Counted from the first letter of the stretch, positions 1 to 7,864 are shown. The stretch: DNA of 61,405 nucleotides from Lachnospiraceae bacterium NE2001 (GCA_900110635.1 FOEK01000021.1:9901-71305); one strand, 5' to 3'. Notes: generated by a model from the sequence alone, not told the origin. Program-made: numbers and translations.

Positions 1-129
1 GGAACAGAAAAACTAAATGTAAGTTACATAAGGATTCTTATGTCTAAACTGAAGCTTACGGCTAAGCAGGCAATGGATATGTTGGAGATACCACAAAAAG
101 ATCAGGAAAAATACTTATCAATGCTTTAG
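1..129 (+). CDS. C-terminal tail of a gene cut by the window start
   Basis: The frame is open from base 1 and ends at TAG 127-129, leaving 42 residues. The tail is charged and helical (KLKLTAKQAMDMLEIP, then QEKYLSML). This resembles the C-terminal end of Rpn-type PD-(D/E)XK transposase/nuclease proteins, which often finish with an 'LTAEQAMD-IP-ER' helix pair; that match is from memory and is weak. An in-frame ATG at 40 exists, but the open frame upstream suggests the gene starts before the window. A palindromic repeat begins 15 bases after the stop. Confidence 0.45.
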   Translation, partial: GTEKLNVSYIRILMSKLKLTAKQAMDMLEIPQKDQEKYLSML

Positions 130-143
130 GATTTTAAAAATCC

Positions 144-277
144 AAGACAGGGGACGGTTCTGTGTCATAATTTTAAGACAGAGAACCGTCCCCTGTCTTG
201 AAAATAAGACAGAGAATCTTCCCCTGTCTTGAAAATAAGACACAGAACCGTCCCCTGTCTTAAATCCCCTGTCTTGG
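144..277. repeat. Cluster of GACAGGGGACGGTTCT palindromic repeats
   Basis: One long hairpin (144-199) has an AAGACAGGGGACGGTTCT arm and its inverse complement around an AT loop. Further half-copies follow at 206-230 and 238-261, with a truncated piece at 264-277. They lie directly after a stop codon. Such REP-like units are common in Clostridia; mobilisation by an HUH transposase acting in trans is inferred. Antisense open frames across them are artefacts. Confidence 0.85.
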
Positions 278-316
278 ACTTGAAATCCCTTTGAATTTAG
301 GACATAATATATTTGT

Positions 317-386
317 GCGAATGGGTATATGCGAATGGGTATATGCGAGTAGGTATATGCGAGTAGGTATATGCTAGTGGGTATGT
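317..386. repeat. 14-bp tandem repeat, five units
   Basis: The unit GCGAATGGGTATAT (variants with AGTAGG and AGTGGG) is repeated head to tail five times and runs into a small hairpin, GTGCGAG/CTCGCAC, at 385-405. It lies in the 5' region of the 195-aa membrane protein gene. The copies differ in a graded way, as expected of slippage. No function is visible. Confidence 0.8.
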
Positions 387-443
387 GCGAGTGTGATCCT
401 CGCACATTCAGTCCCCACCCACGCATTTTGAAAGGAGATTTAT

Positions 444-1031
444 ATGTCTGATAATGTTTATTCTGTTGATGTTAATGTGGAGGATTCGGTGAGAGAATAT
501 AATGGAGCCGGATTTGTTGTTTTCTTAGGTGTAGCAGGTCTTGTAGCATTTGGATCAGGAACCCTGGCCTTGGTCATTTTTCGTGATCGCTTACCTGCCT
601 ATAATTTACTGCTTAGCCTGTTTTTCACCGTTATTGGCATCATTTATTGCATTTATATAATTGTACATCATTCTTTGGAGAAAAATGCAACATATAATTA
701 CACATATAACAACGGGATTTTTGAGATTGCAAAGGTCAGAAAAAACGGCCAAAGAAAGCTTAAGTTCTCGGCAGAGTTTGAATGGCTGGAGTTTATGGGC
801 ACTTCCCGCGCATTAGTCAAGAATGGAAAATGGGATTCCAAGAAAATACAGGATTATACAAAGATGGAATTCTACGGAGAAGGTTTAGATGGCAATAGAA
901 GAGAAACTTATGAAGCGTTCTTTAATATTGAAGGTAAAAATGTAAGGGTTCAGTTTAGTCCATCGGAAGAGTTTGTCAAAGCCATAAATAGCCAGTATCC
1001 TGCTAAGGTAATATTTGAAAACAAAGGTTAA
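444..1031 (+). CDS. Hypothetical membrane protein, 195 aa
   Basis: I do not recognise the family. The start ATG follows an AAAGGAGA ribosome site. Residues 1-20 are polar. Two hydrophobic segments (about 22-45 and 54-74) anchor the protein, and a soluble domain of about 115 residues follows, rich in aromatic and charged residues; such a domain could be a PH-like or DUF-type beta fold, but no motif proves it. It probably forms a short operon with the next gene, 33 bp downstream. The repeats on both sides suggest this is native chromosome rather than the defence island. Confidence 0.75.
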   Translation: MSDNVYSVDVNVEDSVREYNGAGFVVFLGVAGLVAFGSGTLALVIFRDRLPAYNLLLSLFFTVIGIIYCIYIIVHHSLEKNATYNYTYNNGIFEIAKVRKNGQRKLKFSAEFEWLEFMGTSRALVKNGKWDSKKIQDYTKMEFYGEGLDGNRRETYEAFFNIEGKNVRVQFSPSEEFVKAINSQYPAKVIFENKG

Positions 1032-1064
1032 GAGTCATTTGCAAAGAATCATTATGGGGGTAAA

Positions 1065-1463
1065 ATGGAAAAATTGGTTACAAAGTCTGGAAATGTAGGC
1101 TATCGCTATGATGAGGGGGAACGCCCCGACTTCGATGCTTACATAAGTCGCCTTTCTGAGTTTGGCATTCCCAAATCTCATCTTTATCTTTCAATCTACG
1201 AGGCGGAGGCATTCACTGATAATTTTGACTATGATGCATTTGACAAAGAGCGTGTTGAAAGACTCGGGTATCCGATAGATTGGCTTCGCAGAGTCGGCTT
1301 AAATGCCAAAAATATGGCATTATTGCACGATGACGAAATTGTTAATATGTGCGAGGCATTAAAGGCATTTGATGAAAGCGTGACGCATTGTCACATAATG
1401 TTTGAAGGCAAAAAAAATCAGATAGTAAATCTTGCAAAAAGATTTCTTGAAGAAAATCAATAA
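1065..1463 (+). CDS. Hypothetical protein, 132 aa
   Basis: This is a small acidic soluble protein without signal peptide or membrane segment. It starts at an ATG after a weak GGGG ribosome site, 33 bp beyond the previous stop, so the two genes are likely co-transcribed. I see no catalytic motif. Its composition and helical pattern (RVERLGYPIDWLRR, ALKAFDESVTH) suggest an all-alpha fold. A palindromic repeat begins 21 bp after the stop and could serve as the transcript end. Confidence 0.65.
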   Translation: MEKLVTKSGNVGYRYDEGERPDFDAYISRLSEFGIPKSHLYLSIYEAEAFTDNFDYDAFDKERVERLGYPIDWLRRVGLNAKNMALLHDDEIVNMCEALKAFDESVTHCHIMFEGKKNQIVNLAKRFLEENQ

Positions 1464-1484
1464 AATGTCACCCAAAGACAGACA

Positions 1485-1539
1485 AAGACAGGGGGCGGTT
1501 CTGTGTGTAAAAATAAGACACAGAACCGTCCCCTGTCTG
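1485..1539. repeat. Palindromic repeat (GACAGGGGGCGGTTCTGTGT type)
   Basis: Two facing copies form a hairpin around an AT-rich loop, as at 144-199. The unit sits just after the stop codon of the 132-aa gene, where it may stop transcription or protect the 3' end. Confidence 0.85.
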
Positions 1540-1590
1540 AATTTTAAGACAGCAGAAAAAATGTGGAATAGGCAGAAAAAATGTGGAAAA

Positions 1591-1868
1591 GCAACAAAAC
1601 CAAGCGAAAAGGCATAAAATGTTGCTGGAGCCTCCTGAAATAGGCGGAATAAAGGGGTAAAAAGCAACAAAACCAAGCGAAAAGGCATAAAATGTTGCTG
1701 GAGCCTCCTGAAATAGGCGGAATAAAGGGGTAAAAAGCAACAAAACCAAGCGAAAAGGCATAAAATGTTGCTGGAGCCTCCTGAAATAGGCAGAATAAAG
1801 GGATAAAAAGCAACAAAATCAAACGAAAAGGCAGAAAATGTTGCTGGAGCCACTGAAAATAAGCAGAA
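1591..1868. repeat. 73-bp tandem repeat, about four units
   Basis: Units begin at 1591, 1664, 1737 and 1810, exactly 73 bp apart. The first three are nearly identical and the fourth decays. Each unit carries AGCAACA near its start and TGTTGCT about 24 bases later, so each transcript unit can form a 7-bp hairpin. Because 73 is not a multiple of three, the long open frames crossing it change frame in every unit and are not genes. Confidence 0.9.
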
Positions 1869-1874
1869 TTAGTT

Positions 1875-1900
1875 CAAGACACAGAACCGTCCCCTGTCTT
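1875..1900. repeat. Single palindromic repeat half-unit
   Basis: One copy of the GACACAGAACCGTCCCCTGTC arm lies directly after the 73-bp array. It is the last copy before a stretch of about 52 kb that has none. Bases 1901-2040 hold nothing I recognise. Confidence 0.8.
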
Positions 1901-2039
1901 TGTCTGGCATAGTTATCGACCAGTCTTCATGTTAGGATTAAGATGAAAAAAAAGCAACATAAAACAAGAAATAGGCAAGGTTACGAAACGTAACCACATC
2001 TATTGAAACCAACATCGCAAAGTAAGTATAATCAACTTA

Positions 2040-2190
2040 ACAAAGCAAATATAACTAACAAAAACTAATATAAAACATAACATAACATAAACCAACATAA
2101 GCCAACAAAAACTAACATAAACCAACATAAGCCAACATAAGCCAACAAAAACTAACATAAACCAACATAAACTAACAAAAACTAACATAA
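2040..2190. repeat. G-poor low-complexity tract (CCAACATAA / CTAACAAAAA)
   Basis: Short imperfect units such as CCAACATAAG and ACTAACATAAA alternate for about 150 bp, with almost no G on the + strand. The tract leads straight to the ribosome site of the next gene, and the G-poor bias continues into its first 240 coding bases. The antisense open frame here (repeated Leu-Val-Phe) is an artefact of the low complexity. Confidence 0.75.
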
Positions 2191-2220
2191 AACAATAACA
2201 AAGGAAAGGAGGCCCCGTCT

Positions 2221-3378
2221 ATGACCAACAACTACAATAAGACCAATAACTACAACAGGACCAATAACTACAACAAGACCAACATCAACAACAACACCAA
2301 CAACAAGACCAATAACTACAACAATATAAGCAACTACAACAAGACCAATAACTACAACAATATAAGCAACTACAACAAGACCAACATCAACAACAAGACC
2401 AACAACCACAACAAGACCAATAACTACAACAATATAAGCAACTACAACAAGACCAACAACAAGAAGAACAACATAGTGGTCATCACGATAGTTGCCATCT
2501 GCTGGGGCTTCTTCATCCTGCTGCTCAAGCCCTGGGTATATTTCCAGGTCAGAGGTGAGTACAACGACACCTGGCAGCTGGTATTTGACGGCAAGTACGA
2601 GAGCGCCCGGGATGAGTTCCGGCGCCTGGACAAGGAGTACTACGGCAAGACAACATACTCCCACAGCATCATTTTCAGCGAAGAGTTCTGCAAGGTCTGC
2701 AAAGATTACGCCGACGGTGATTATAGGAACGCCAAGTCCTGGATGGACTACAAGATTATGCCCGAGCTCCAGGACAAAAGCAGATACCCGAAGCTGACCA
2801 AAGAACAGAATACATTTGTCTGGAATATGGTAAATGCAGTCGATGAGAATTACACAGCGCATAAAGCAGAGTACGACGAGGAAGACAGGCTGTACAAGGA
2901 ACAGCAGGCCGCAGAAAGGCAGCAAAAGGCCGCCGAGGAAGCCGCCAGGAAGCAGGAAGCTCCGTACGTCGGCATGTCCGAGTCGAAGATCGACACAACA
3001 GATCTCGGCGTACACACCAAGTATGTAGAACATTTCAACAAAGAGTGCATAAGCGGGGAGTTTTACTCAGCCTCTATGTATTACTGGTACAGCGGTGGAA
3101 ATTGTATCTATTCCGCCAGGTGCGTCAAGGGGAAGGTCTGGAATATCAGGGACAACAGGGACCTGCAGCTATCAAATGGTGTAATGGACCATAGCGGAAG
3201 CTCCATCAGCTCCTCCAGTTCTTCCAAAAAGAAGAAAAATCAGGAAAGCACAACAGAGTTCGATCCGGACGACCACGACATCGAGCAATACTATTTGGAC
3301 TACGAGGACGAGTTCGAAGACATCGACGATGCATATGACGATTTTGAAGACAATCCAGAGTACTGGGATGATTATTAA
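2221..3378 (+). CDS. Single-pass membrane protein with Asn/Tyr/Thr repeat N-terminus, 385 aa
   Basis: A strong AAAGGAGG site precedes the ATG. The first 80 residues are nearly all Asn, Tyr, Thr and Lys, built from an 18-bp DNA repeat. One membrane segment follows (about 85-103), then a helical domain with an Ala/Glu/Gln coiled coil (about 220-245), a Ser/Lys tract (about 322-336) and a very acidic Asp/Glu/Tyr tail. From about base 2460 the codons end mostly in G or C, unlike the neighbouring genes, which suggests a separate origin. The acidic tail recalls the N-terminus of the 120-aa protein downstream. Function unknown. Confidence 0.75.
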   Translation: MTNNYNKTNNYNRTNNYNKTNINNNTNNKTNNYNNISNYNKTNNYNNISNYNKTNINNKTNNHNKTNNYNNISNYNKTNNKKNNIVVITIVAICWGFFILLLKPWVYFQVRGEYNDTWQLVFDGKYESARDEFRRLDKEYYGKTTYSHSIIFSEEFCKVCKDYADGDYRNAKSWMDYKIMPELQDKSRYPKLTKEQNTFVWNMVNAVDENYTAHKAEYDEEDRLYKEQQAAERQQKAAEEAARKQEAPYVGMSESKIDTTDLGVHTKYVEHFNKECISGEFYSASMYYWYSGGNCIYSARCVKGKVWNIRDNRDLQLSNGVMDHSGSSISSSSSSKKKKNQESTTEFDPDDHDIEQYYLDYEDEFEDIDDAYDDFEDNPEYWDDY

Positions 3379-3423
3379 ATGTATTCGCAAACACAATAAG
3401 TAAGAGAGCAGTTATAACACATT

Positions 3424-3522
3424 TAACAGGACCACAACCCCGGTTCGCCGGTCAACAGGAGTACCATTTATACTCAGAATGATAATAGCGTGCAATGTAA
3501 AATAGAGATAATCAAGAATATT
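3424..3522 (+). pseudogene. Decayed partial copy of the 120-aa gene downstream
   Basis: This stretch matches bases 4053-4220 nearly base for base (shared runs such as CAACCCCGGTTCG and GATAATAGCGTG). It lacks about 70 bp of the membrane-segment coding region, so GATAATAGCGTG is joined directly to CAATGTAAAAT. It has no start codon and no open frame. Together with the similar terminators at 3687 and 4339 it shows an old tandem duplication of gene end plus terminator. Confidence 0.8.
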
Positions 3523-3581
3523 GATAAAATACTTTACAAATCCTTTAAAATGTAAAGCTTAATACGTGAGTTTTTGGCCTT

Positions 3582-3617
3582 TTGTCCCTTTGTTTTACTA
3601 CTGATTTGTAGTATAAT
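3582..3617 (+). promoter_or_regulatory. Possible promoter (TATAAT 3612-3617)
   Basis: A perfect TATAAT lies at 3612-3617 in the 462-bp spacer between the 385-aa and 120-aa genes, but the -35 region (TTTGTT, 17 bp upstream) is poor. The hairpin terminator at 3687 lies between it and the next gene, so transcription from here would be attenuated or would make only a short RNA. Confidence 0.3.
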
Positions 3618-3686
3618 AAAAGAGGATTATGTAATTCACAAGACATATCCCTTGAGTGTGTTTTGTGTTTTCATAGTAATACCTCC

Positions 3687-3729
3687 GGCAGGGACTGCTC
3701 CATATCAGTCCCTGCTCCTTTTTTTTAGA
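3687..3729 (+). terminator. Rho-independent terminator
   Basis: GGCAGGGACTG and CAGTCCCTGC form a stem of about ten base pairs around CTCCATAT, followed by a run of eight T. Its partner at 4339-4379 has nearly the same stem and flank, as part of the duplicated block. Confidence 0.85.
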
Positions 3730-3840
3730 GAACAAGGGATGAAAAAAACATGTGCTTAAAGTTAAAATGTTAAATGAACCATTTCGAAGCATCGGAAAGC
3801 ATATTGGCGATATCATAGATGTAAGAGAGGAGGGACGACT

Positions 3841-4203
3841 ATGCGTGACTGGAATAATGATGGAAATGAAGATTATTGGGATGATGTATTCTTCCTGGAG
3901 CATATGGAGCGAGAAGATCATTCTTTAGATGACACGGATGATTTTGACCTGGATGACGATGATGTCGAAGATGATGAATATGTCGGTGGCTATACACCTG
4001 CAAGCAGCAGTCGTTCATCTTCAACAAGTAGTTATAACTCAAATAACAGGACGACAACCCCGGTTCGGCGGTCAGCAGGTGTACCATTTATACTGAGAAT
4101 GATAATAGCGTGTGTCGTTATATCCGTGATCGGGGCATTTAGCGAACTCCTGGGATTTGTAGGTCTGATTATATGGGTAATAATAGAGTTCAATGTAAAA
4201 TAA
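3841..4203 (+). CDS. Small acidic membrane protein, 120 aa
   Basis: A GAGGAGGG site precedes the ATG. Residues 1-50 are strongly acidic (Asp/Glu with DDFDLDDDD), 51-75 are Ser/Thr/Asn-rich and could be a flexible linker, and 84-118 form one or two membrane segments. No family is recognised. The acidic part resembles the C-terminal tail of the 385-aa protein upstream, so the two may act together. A decayed copy of its 3' half lies at 3424-3522. Confidence 0.75.
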   Translation: MRDWNNDGNEDYWDDVFFLEHMEREDHSLDDTDDFDLDDDDVEDDEYVGGYTPASSSRSSSTSSYNSNNRTTTPVRRSAGVPFILRMIIACVVISVIGAFSELLGFVGLIIWVIIEFNVK

Positions 4204-4338
4204 TGATAATCCTGAATATTTAAATACTGTATGTCAATAAGTAAAATGTCCCCTGACAGGCGACACGTTTATAAGTAAAATGTAATACACTAAACACATC
4301 AGATGATTGTGTTGTGTTTTCTTCATAGTAATACCTCA

Positions 4339-4379
4339 GGCAGGGGCTGATTCATATCAGTTCCTGCCCCTTTCTTTTA
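4339..4379 (+). terminator. Rho-independent terminator
   Basis: GGCAGGGGCTGA pairs with TCAGTTCCTGCC around TTCATA and is followed by CCTTTCTTTT. It is the paralogous partner of the terminator at 3687 and ends the 120-aa gene transcript. Confidence 0.8.
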
Positions 4380-4423
4380 TGAGAACAATCCTATATATAG
4401 TTCCCAATCCAAGAGTAGTCTAT

Positions 4424-4467
4424 GTCGCCTGCTATGCGACCATAATAATCCTAATAAATTATATAAT
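4424..4467 (+). promoter_or_regulatory. Operator GTCGC-N7-GCGAC plus -10 box, first of three
   Basis: GTCGCCTGCTATGCGAC lies at 4424-4440 and TATAAT at 4462-4467, a gap of 21 bp. No good -35 box is present. The palindrome centre therefore falls at about -42, typical of a class II activator. The same layout recurs at 6871 and 27367. It drives the AAA+ ATPase gene (ATG 4540). Confidence 0.7.
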
Positions 4468-4539
4468 GAGCTCACAGTAGTTATACGATATAGTCTTTCG
4501 AAATAAACGAAAAAGTAAATTAGGAGGAGGTACAGACAT

Positions 4540-6165
4540 ATGTTAACTGAGACAAGAAATGTAGTATGTTCTATGTGGAAAATAGCAAATAAACTTGATG
4601 CAAAAGGGTTAGCCAAGATAGTACCTTTTATTCCTGAAGGAAGCGATATAAGACATACAATGAAGGGAGAAGTACTATTAGTCCTCTTCAAGATTGGTGG
4701 ATTTGAGAAATATCCAAATGACAAGCAGGTGGAGTTTCTTCAGTATGTGCTTCACGCACCGATTAGCAAGAGTAATAAGGAGGAATATGTACAGACATTC
4801 AAATCTATTGATAACTTGGAGTTTAATCTACTTGTTCCATTTATGGTTCTGTTTGATAAAGAGTGTGATACTGGTCTTGCTGAAGCATACCTTAGATTTA
4901 TCCATAACATAGCCATACGATATATGAGCTTATCGAATGATATAGGAATATCCGATGCTGGAAACTTCTATTCAATAATGAAAAGGAATCAGCTGCTAAT
5001 AGAAAAGGGACTTAATACGAAACTGGACTATGATCCTTTGGATTTTATAAAGGATTCAGAAGCAAGGGATACAATGGATAGCCTATGTAATCTGTATGAT
5101 AAAATACCTATTGCAAATGATAAGACTCTAAATAAGTTTCTGGATGCGTTTGATGTTCTTGATAAGAAAAAAGAAGAAACAGATTCCGATGAAGAGAAAA
5201 GTCTTAAGAACTTTGTGAATAATTTTGAAGTTACTGATGATGAAGAAATAAATGTTATTTCGAATGAAAAAGAAGCAAATGATACTTCTAACAATAAAGA
5301 AGATAGAGTTATAGATTTTGATAGGAGTAAGAGAGACAGCGAAGATATAGAAGAGGACCTTGATAGCCTTATAGGCTTATATGAAGTAAAGCATCAGGTT
5401 AAATCTATGTTTAACGTGGTTCAGATCAGAGAGGAATGTAAGAAGCGCGGAATAGTGCGTCAGCCGATGTCATATCATATGGCTTTTCTCGGAAATCCTG
5501 GAACCGGAAAGACAACGGTGGCGAGACTGATAGCTGAGTCATATCACGATATGGGACTTCTTTCAAAAGGACAGTTAGTTGAAGTTAGCAGAGCTGACCT
5601 TGTTGCGGGATATGTTGGACAGACTGCGCTCAAGGTTAAAGAAATAATCAAGAAGGCAAAGGGTGGCGTCCTTTTCATAGATGAAGCTTACGCACTGGCA
5701 GGCGAAGGAAATGACTTTGGTAGTGAAGCTATAGCAACTCTTATAAAGGGAATGGAAGATAACAGAGACGATATGGTTGTAATAGTAGCAGGTTATCCGG
5801 ATCTGATGCAGTCATTCTTAGATTCTAATCCGGGACTTAAGTCCAGGTTTTCGAAAACTATATATTTTCCAGACTACAGTGCAGATGAACTGACGAAGAT
5901 ATTTAAGAAGTATTGTAAAGAGAATAGCATAAAAGCAGATAGTAAAGTTATCGATGCTGTAAGAGGATACTTCACAAATGAAACATCTCATAAAAAGAGA
6001 AACTTCGGTAATGGTCGCGCTGTAAGGAATTACTTCGAAGAAACTATGGTAAATCAGGCGAATAGACTCAGGCAGAAGGATGGTCTAACGGATGAACAGA
6101 TCTGCAATATTATCCTTGAAGATTTACCCAAAAGAGTTATGATGAATAAGATGAACTATTGCTAA
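4540..6165 (+). CDS. AAA+ ATPase of the SpoVK/CbbX type, 541 aa
   Basis: A cytoplasmic ATP-driven remodeller is predicted. Residues 1-200 form an unknown helical domain, 205-280 an acidic linker, and 285-510 an AAA+ module with Walker A GNPGTGKTT (about 321), Walker B VLFIDEAYAL (about 376) and a SRF arginine-finger region. This is the pattern of the CbxX/CfxQ/SpoVK family, whose single-AAA members remodel partner proteins. An AGGAGGAGG site fixes the start. It is followed 22 bp later by the HTH-like gene and then by a vWA gene; AAA+ with vWA is a recurrent chaperone pairing. The three share operator-type control with the kinase operon at 27.4 kb. Its substrate cannot be told from sequence. 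Confidence 0.85.
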   Translation: MLTETRNVVCSMWKIANKLDAKGLAKIVPFIPEGSDIRHTMKGEVLLVLFKIGGFEKYPNDKQVEFLQYVLHAPISKSNKEEYVQTFKSIDNLEFNLLVPFMVLFDKECDTGLAEAYLRFIHNIAIRYMSLSNDIGISDAGNFYSIMKRNQLLIEKGLNTKLDYDPLDFIKDSEARDTMDSLCNLYDKIPIANDKTLNKFLDAFDVLDKKKEETDSDEEKSLKNFVNNFEVTDDEEINVISNEKEANDTSNNKEDRVIDFDRSKRDSEDIEEDLDSLIGLYEVKHQVKSMFNVVQIREECKKRGIVRQPMSYHMAFLGNPGTGKTTVARLIAESYHDMGLLSKGQLVEVSRADLVAGYVGQTALKVKEIIKKAKGGVLFIDEAYALAGEGNDFGSEAIATLIKGMEDNRDDMVVIVAGYPDLMQSFLDSNPGLKSRFSKTIYFPDYSADELTKIFKKYCKENSIKADSKVIDAVRGYFTNETSHKKRNFGNGRAVRNYFEETMVNQANRLRQKDGLTDEQICNIILEDLPKRVMMNKMNYC

Positions 6166-6187
6166 GTCTAAGAAAAGAGGTGATAAG

Positions 6188-6856
6188 ATGCCTGATAATA
6201 TAGAGAATACTAAGGATAAAGCAACTCTCAAAAAAGAAGTTGGTGAGTATATAGATAAGTATTATATCCCTGCCAGAGATGATATAACTATGGACAGCGA
6301 GATGAAGTCCATATTTGATCGTATTACCACTTTCCGTAAGAAGAAAGCAGAGAGTAAAGAGGATAAAGATACACCTGAGCCGGATGCAAGCGACTACACA
6401 ATAGATGAAGCAGCAGTAGCTGAGTTTGATGCATCCACTATGAAGAAGTATAAGGTGACAAGTACTATGTCGTCGACTCTGCCTACTAATCGTAAGATAG
6501 ACAATCTGATGGAGCAGCTTGATGAGACCTTCTCGCAGAGACTTCTTCGAATGATAGATGAGAGAGGTATGACAGATTCCGAAGCTTATAATAAAGCTTA
6601 TGTGGATAGAAGACATTTCTCGAAAATTCGTAAGGATCCGAATTATGCTCCAGCGAAGAAGACTGTACTTGCCTTTGCTATAGCACTGGAACTATCTATG
6701 GACGAAACAAAGGACCTGCTGAATTGTGCCGGATTTGCTCTATCCAGGAGTTCTAAGACAGATATTATAGTGGCGTACTTCTTACAGAATCAAATCTATG
6801 ATATGTTCGAAATAAACGAAGTCCTGTATGATTATGGACAGCCAATATTTGAATAA
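6188..6856 (+). CDS. Protein with a C-terminal HTH-like domain, 222 aa
   Basis: Residues 1-110 are charged and probably disordered or helical. Residues 115-222 form a domain I know as frequent in Lachnospiraceae conflict and stress genes: a helical part like Xre regulators (LLRMIDERGMTDSEAYNKA, then RRHFSKIRKDPNYAPAKKT) and a conserved ending (DLLNCAGFALS, YFLQNQIYDMFEINEVLYDYGQP). It may bind DNA or act as a protein adaptor. An AGAGGTGATAAG site precedes the ATG. It lies between the AAA+ and vWA genes and is one candidate for the factor that binds the GTCGC-N7-GCGAC operators, but nothing in the sequence proves this. Confidence 0.65.
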   Translation: MPDNIENTKDKATLKKEVGEYIDKYYIPARDDITMDSEMKSIFDRITTFRKKKAESKEDKDTPEPDASDYTIDEAAVAEFDASTMKKYKVTSTMSSTLPTNRKIDNLMEQLDETFSQRLLRMIDERGMTDSEAYNKAYVDRRHFSKIRKDPNYAPAKKTVLAFAIALELSMDETKDLLNCAGFALSRSSKTDIIVAYFLQNQIYDMFEINEVLYDYGQPIFE

Positions 6857-6870
6857 GACAGAGACTATAT

Positions 6871-6914
6871 GTCGCCTGATATGCGACCAGCCTGTATATT
6901 CCTTTTGATAAAAT
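6871..6914 (+). promoter_or_regulatory. Operator GTCGC-N7-GCGAC plus -10 box, second of three
   Basis: GTCGCCTGATATGCGAC lies at 6871-6887 and TAAAAT at 6909-6914, again 21 bp apart and without a clear -35 box. It begins 14 bp after the stop of the HTH-like gene, so the vWA gene has its own switchable promoter. Confidence 0.65.
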
Positions 6915-6948
6915 GTGTTCATCAAATATACCGAAGGAGGTAGATCAC

Positions 6949-7635
6949 ATGAATAAGGAATTAACAGAGCTGGTTTTTATTTTGGACAGGAGCGGATCGA
7001 TGGCAGGACTTGAAGATGATACTATTGGTGGATTTAACGGAATGATAAAGAAGCAGAAAGCAGAAGGGGAACAGGTAAATGTTACTACGGTTCTTTTTGA
7101 TGATCAGATTGATATGATTCATGACAGATTCTCTATTGATGTAGTAGAGCCTTTAACTGATCAGGATTATTATGTAAGAGGATGTACAGCGCTTCTTGAT
7201 GCAGTTGGGACATCTATTAAGAAGATAGAAAATGTTCAGAACCATCTTCCAGAAGATCATAAGGCCGCAAGAGTACTCTTTGTTATAACGACTGATGGCC
7301 ACGAGAATTCAAGCAGGGAATATACTTACCCCAAAATAAAGAAAATGATAGAGGCTAAAAAGGAAATAGGATGGGATTTTATATTCCTCGGAGCAAATAT
7401 TGATTCTGTAAAAGAAGCTGGAAGAATGGGGATAGCAAGAAACAGTGTGGCTGATTATACGAATGACAGTGAAGGGATTGCTACTAACTATGAGGCTATA
7501 AGTGATGTTATAAGAGAAGCTTCAAAGTGTAGAGAAGAGAAAATGTGTTGTCGTACTCTGAGTATGGAAGAAACACGTAAAAGGGCTGAAAAAAGACTAA
7601 AAGAACGTATCAGTTCTGCTTCAGATGATGAATAA
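6949..7635 (+). CDS. von Willebrand factor A domain protein, 228 aa
   Basis: The vWA fold fills the protein. The metal site (MIDAS) is complete: DRSGSM at 13-18, the Thr of CTALLD (about 80) and TTDGHE (about 113). It has no signal peptide, so it acts in the cytoplasm, probably as a metal-dependent protein-binding partner of the AAA+ ATPase upstream. The ATG at 6949 follows CCGAAGGAGGT, which decides the start over the upstream in-frame codon at 6913. The last 40 residues are a charged helix. A hairpin at 7656 ends the unit. Confidence 0.88.
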   Translation: MNKELTELVFILDRSGSMAGLEDDTIGGFNGMIKKQKAEGEQVNVTTVLFDDQIDMIHDRFSIDVVEPLTDQDYYVRGCTALLDAVGTSIKKIENVQNHLPEDHKAARVLFVITTDGHENSSREYTYPKIKKMIEAKKEIGWDFIFLGANIDSVKEAGRMGIARNSVADYTNDSEGIATNYEAISDVIREASKCREEKMCCRTLSMEETRKRAEKRLKERISSASDDE

Positions 7636-7655
7636 ATATACTTGAATAATGGTAT

Positions 7656-7688
7656 ATAGTAGCCAAGGTTTTCAGCCTTGGCTACTAT
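7656..7688 (+). terminator. Hairpin after the vWA gene
   Basis: ATAGTAGCCAAGG pairs perfectly with CCTTGGCTACTAT around TTTTCAG, a 13-bp stem. No T tract follows, so it may be a weak terminator or an RNA-stabilising end. Confidence 0.6.
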
Positions 7689-7750
7689 TCGTGTGACTAA
7701 AATGAATTCGTCTTATGAATTATAGATAGTTATTATTTGTAATGAGAATG

Positions 7751-7805
7751 TTTCGCATGAATTTGCGAAAGAAAAATTGCTAAATAGTATGATTTTTAGT
7801 ATAAT
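7751..7805 (+). promoter_or_regulatory. BREX operon promoter with inverted-repeat operator
   Basis: TTGCTA (7777-7782), a 17-bp spacer and TATAAT (7800-7805) form a good sigma-A promoter. Directly upstream, TTTCGCA (7751-7757) and TGCGAAA (7764-7770) form a perfect 7-bp inverted repeat centred at about -51.5. The first downstream gene encodes a Cro-like regulator, the natural candidate to bind it. Its TCGCA/TGCGA half-sites resemble those of the three 17-bp operators, but the spacing is six rather than five. Confidence 0.75.
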
Positions 7806-7864
7806 ATAGAAGTGTGTTATTGCACATGGAACTATCGTTTTATTTGATAATTCGTGAGGTGGAT

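Noticed and set aside
118-426. 102-aa antisense frame
   Set aside because: It lies wholly in palindromic and 14-bp repeats and encodes repeat peptides only.
1359-1853. Long antisense open frames (up to 164 aa) over the 73-bp array
   Set aside because: The repeat unit is not a multiple of three, so the repeated peptide shifts frame, and no ribosome site is present. They are products of the repeat.
1591-1868. CRISPR array
   Set aside because: The 73-bp units are continuous, without unique spacers, and no cas gene is in the window.
2182-3033. 283-aa antisense frame rich in Val/Leu
   Set aside because: It is the mirror of the Asn/Tyr/Thr repeat and the GC-rich gene on the + strand, which has a strong ribosome site and a plausible membrane protein.
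4540-7635. AAA+/HTH/vWA genes as part of the BREX operon
   Set aside because: A hairpin at 7656, a separate BREX promoter at 7777-7805 and different operators separate them.
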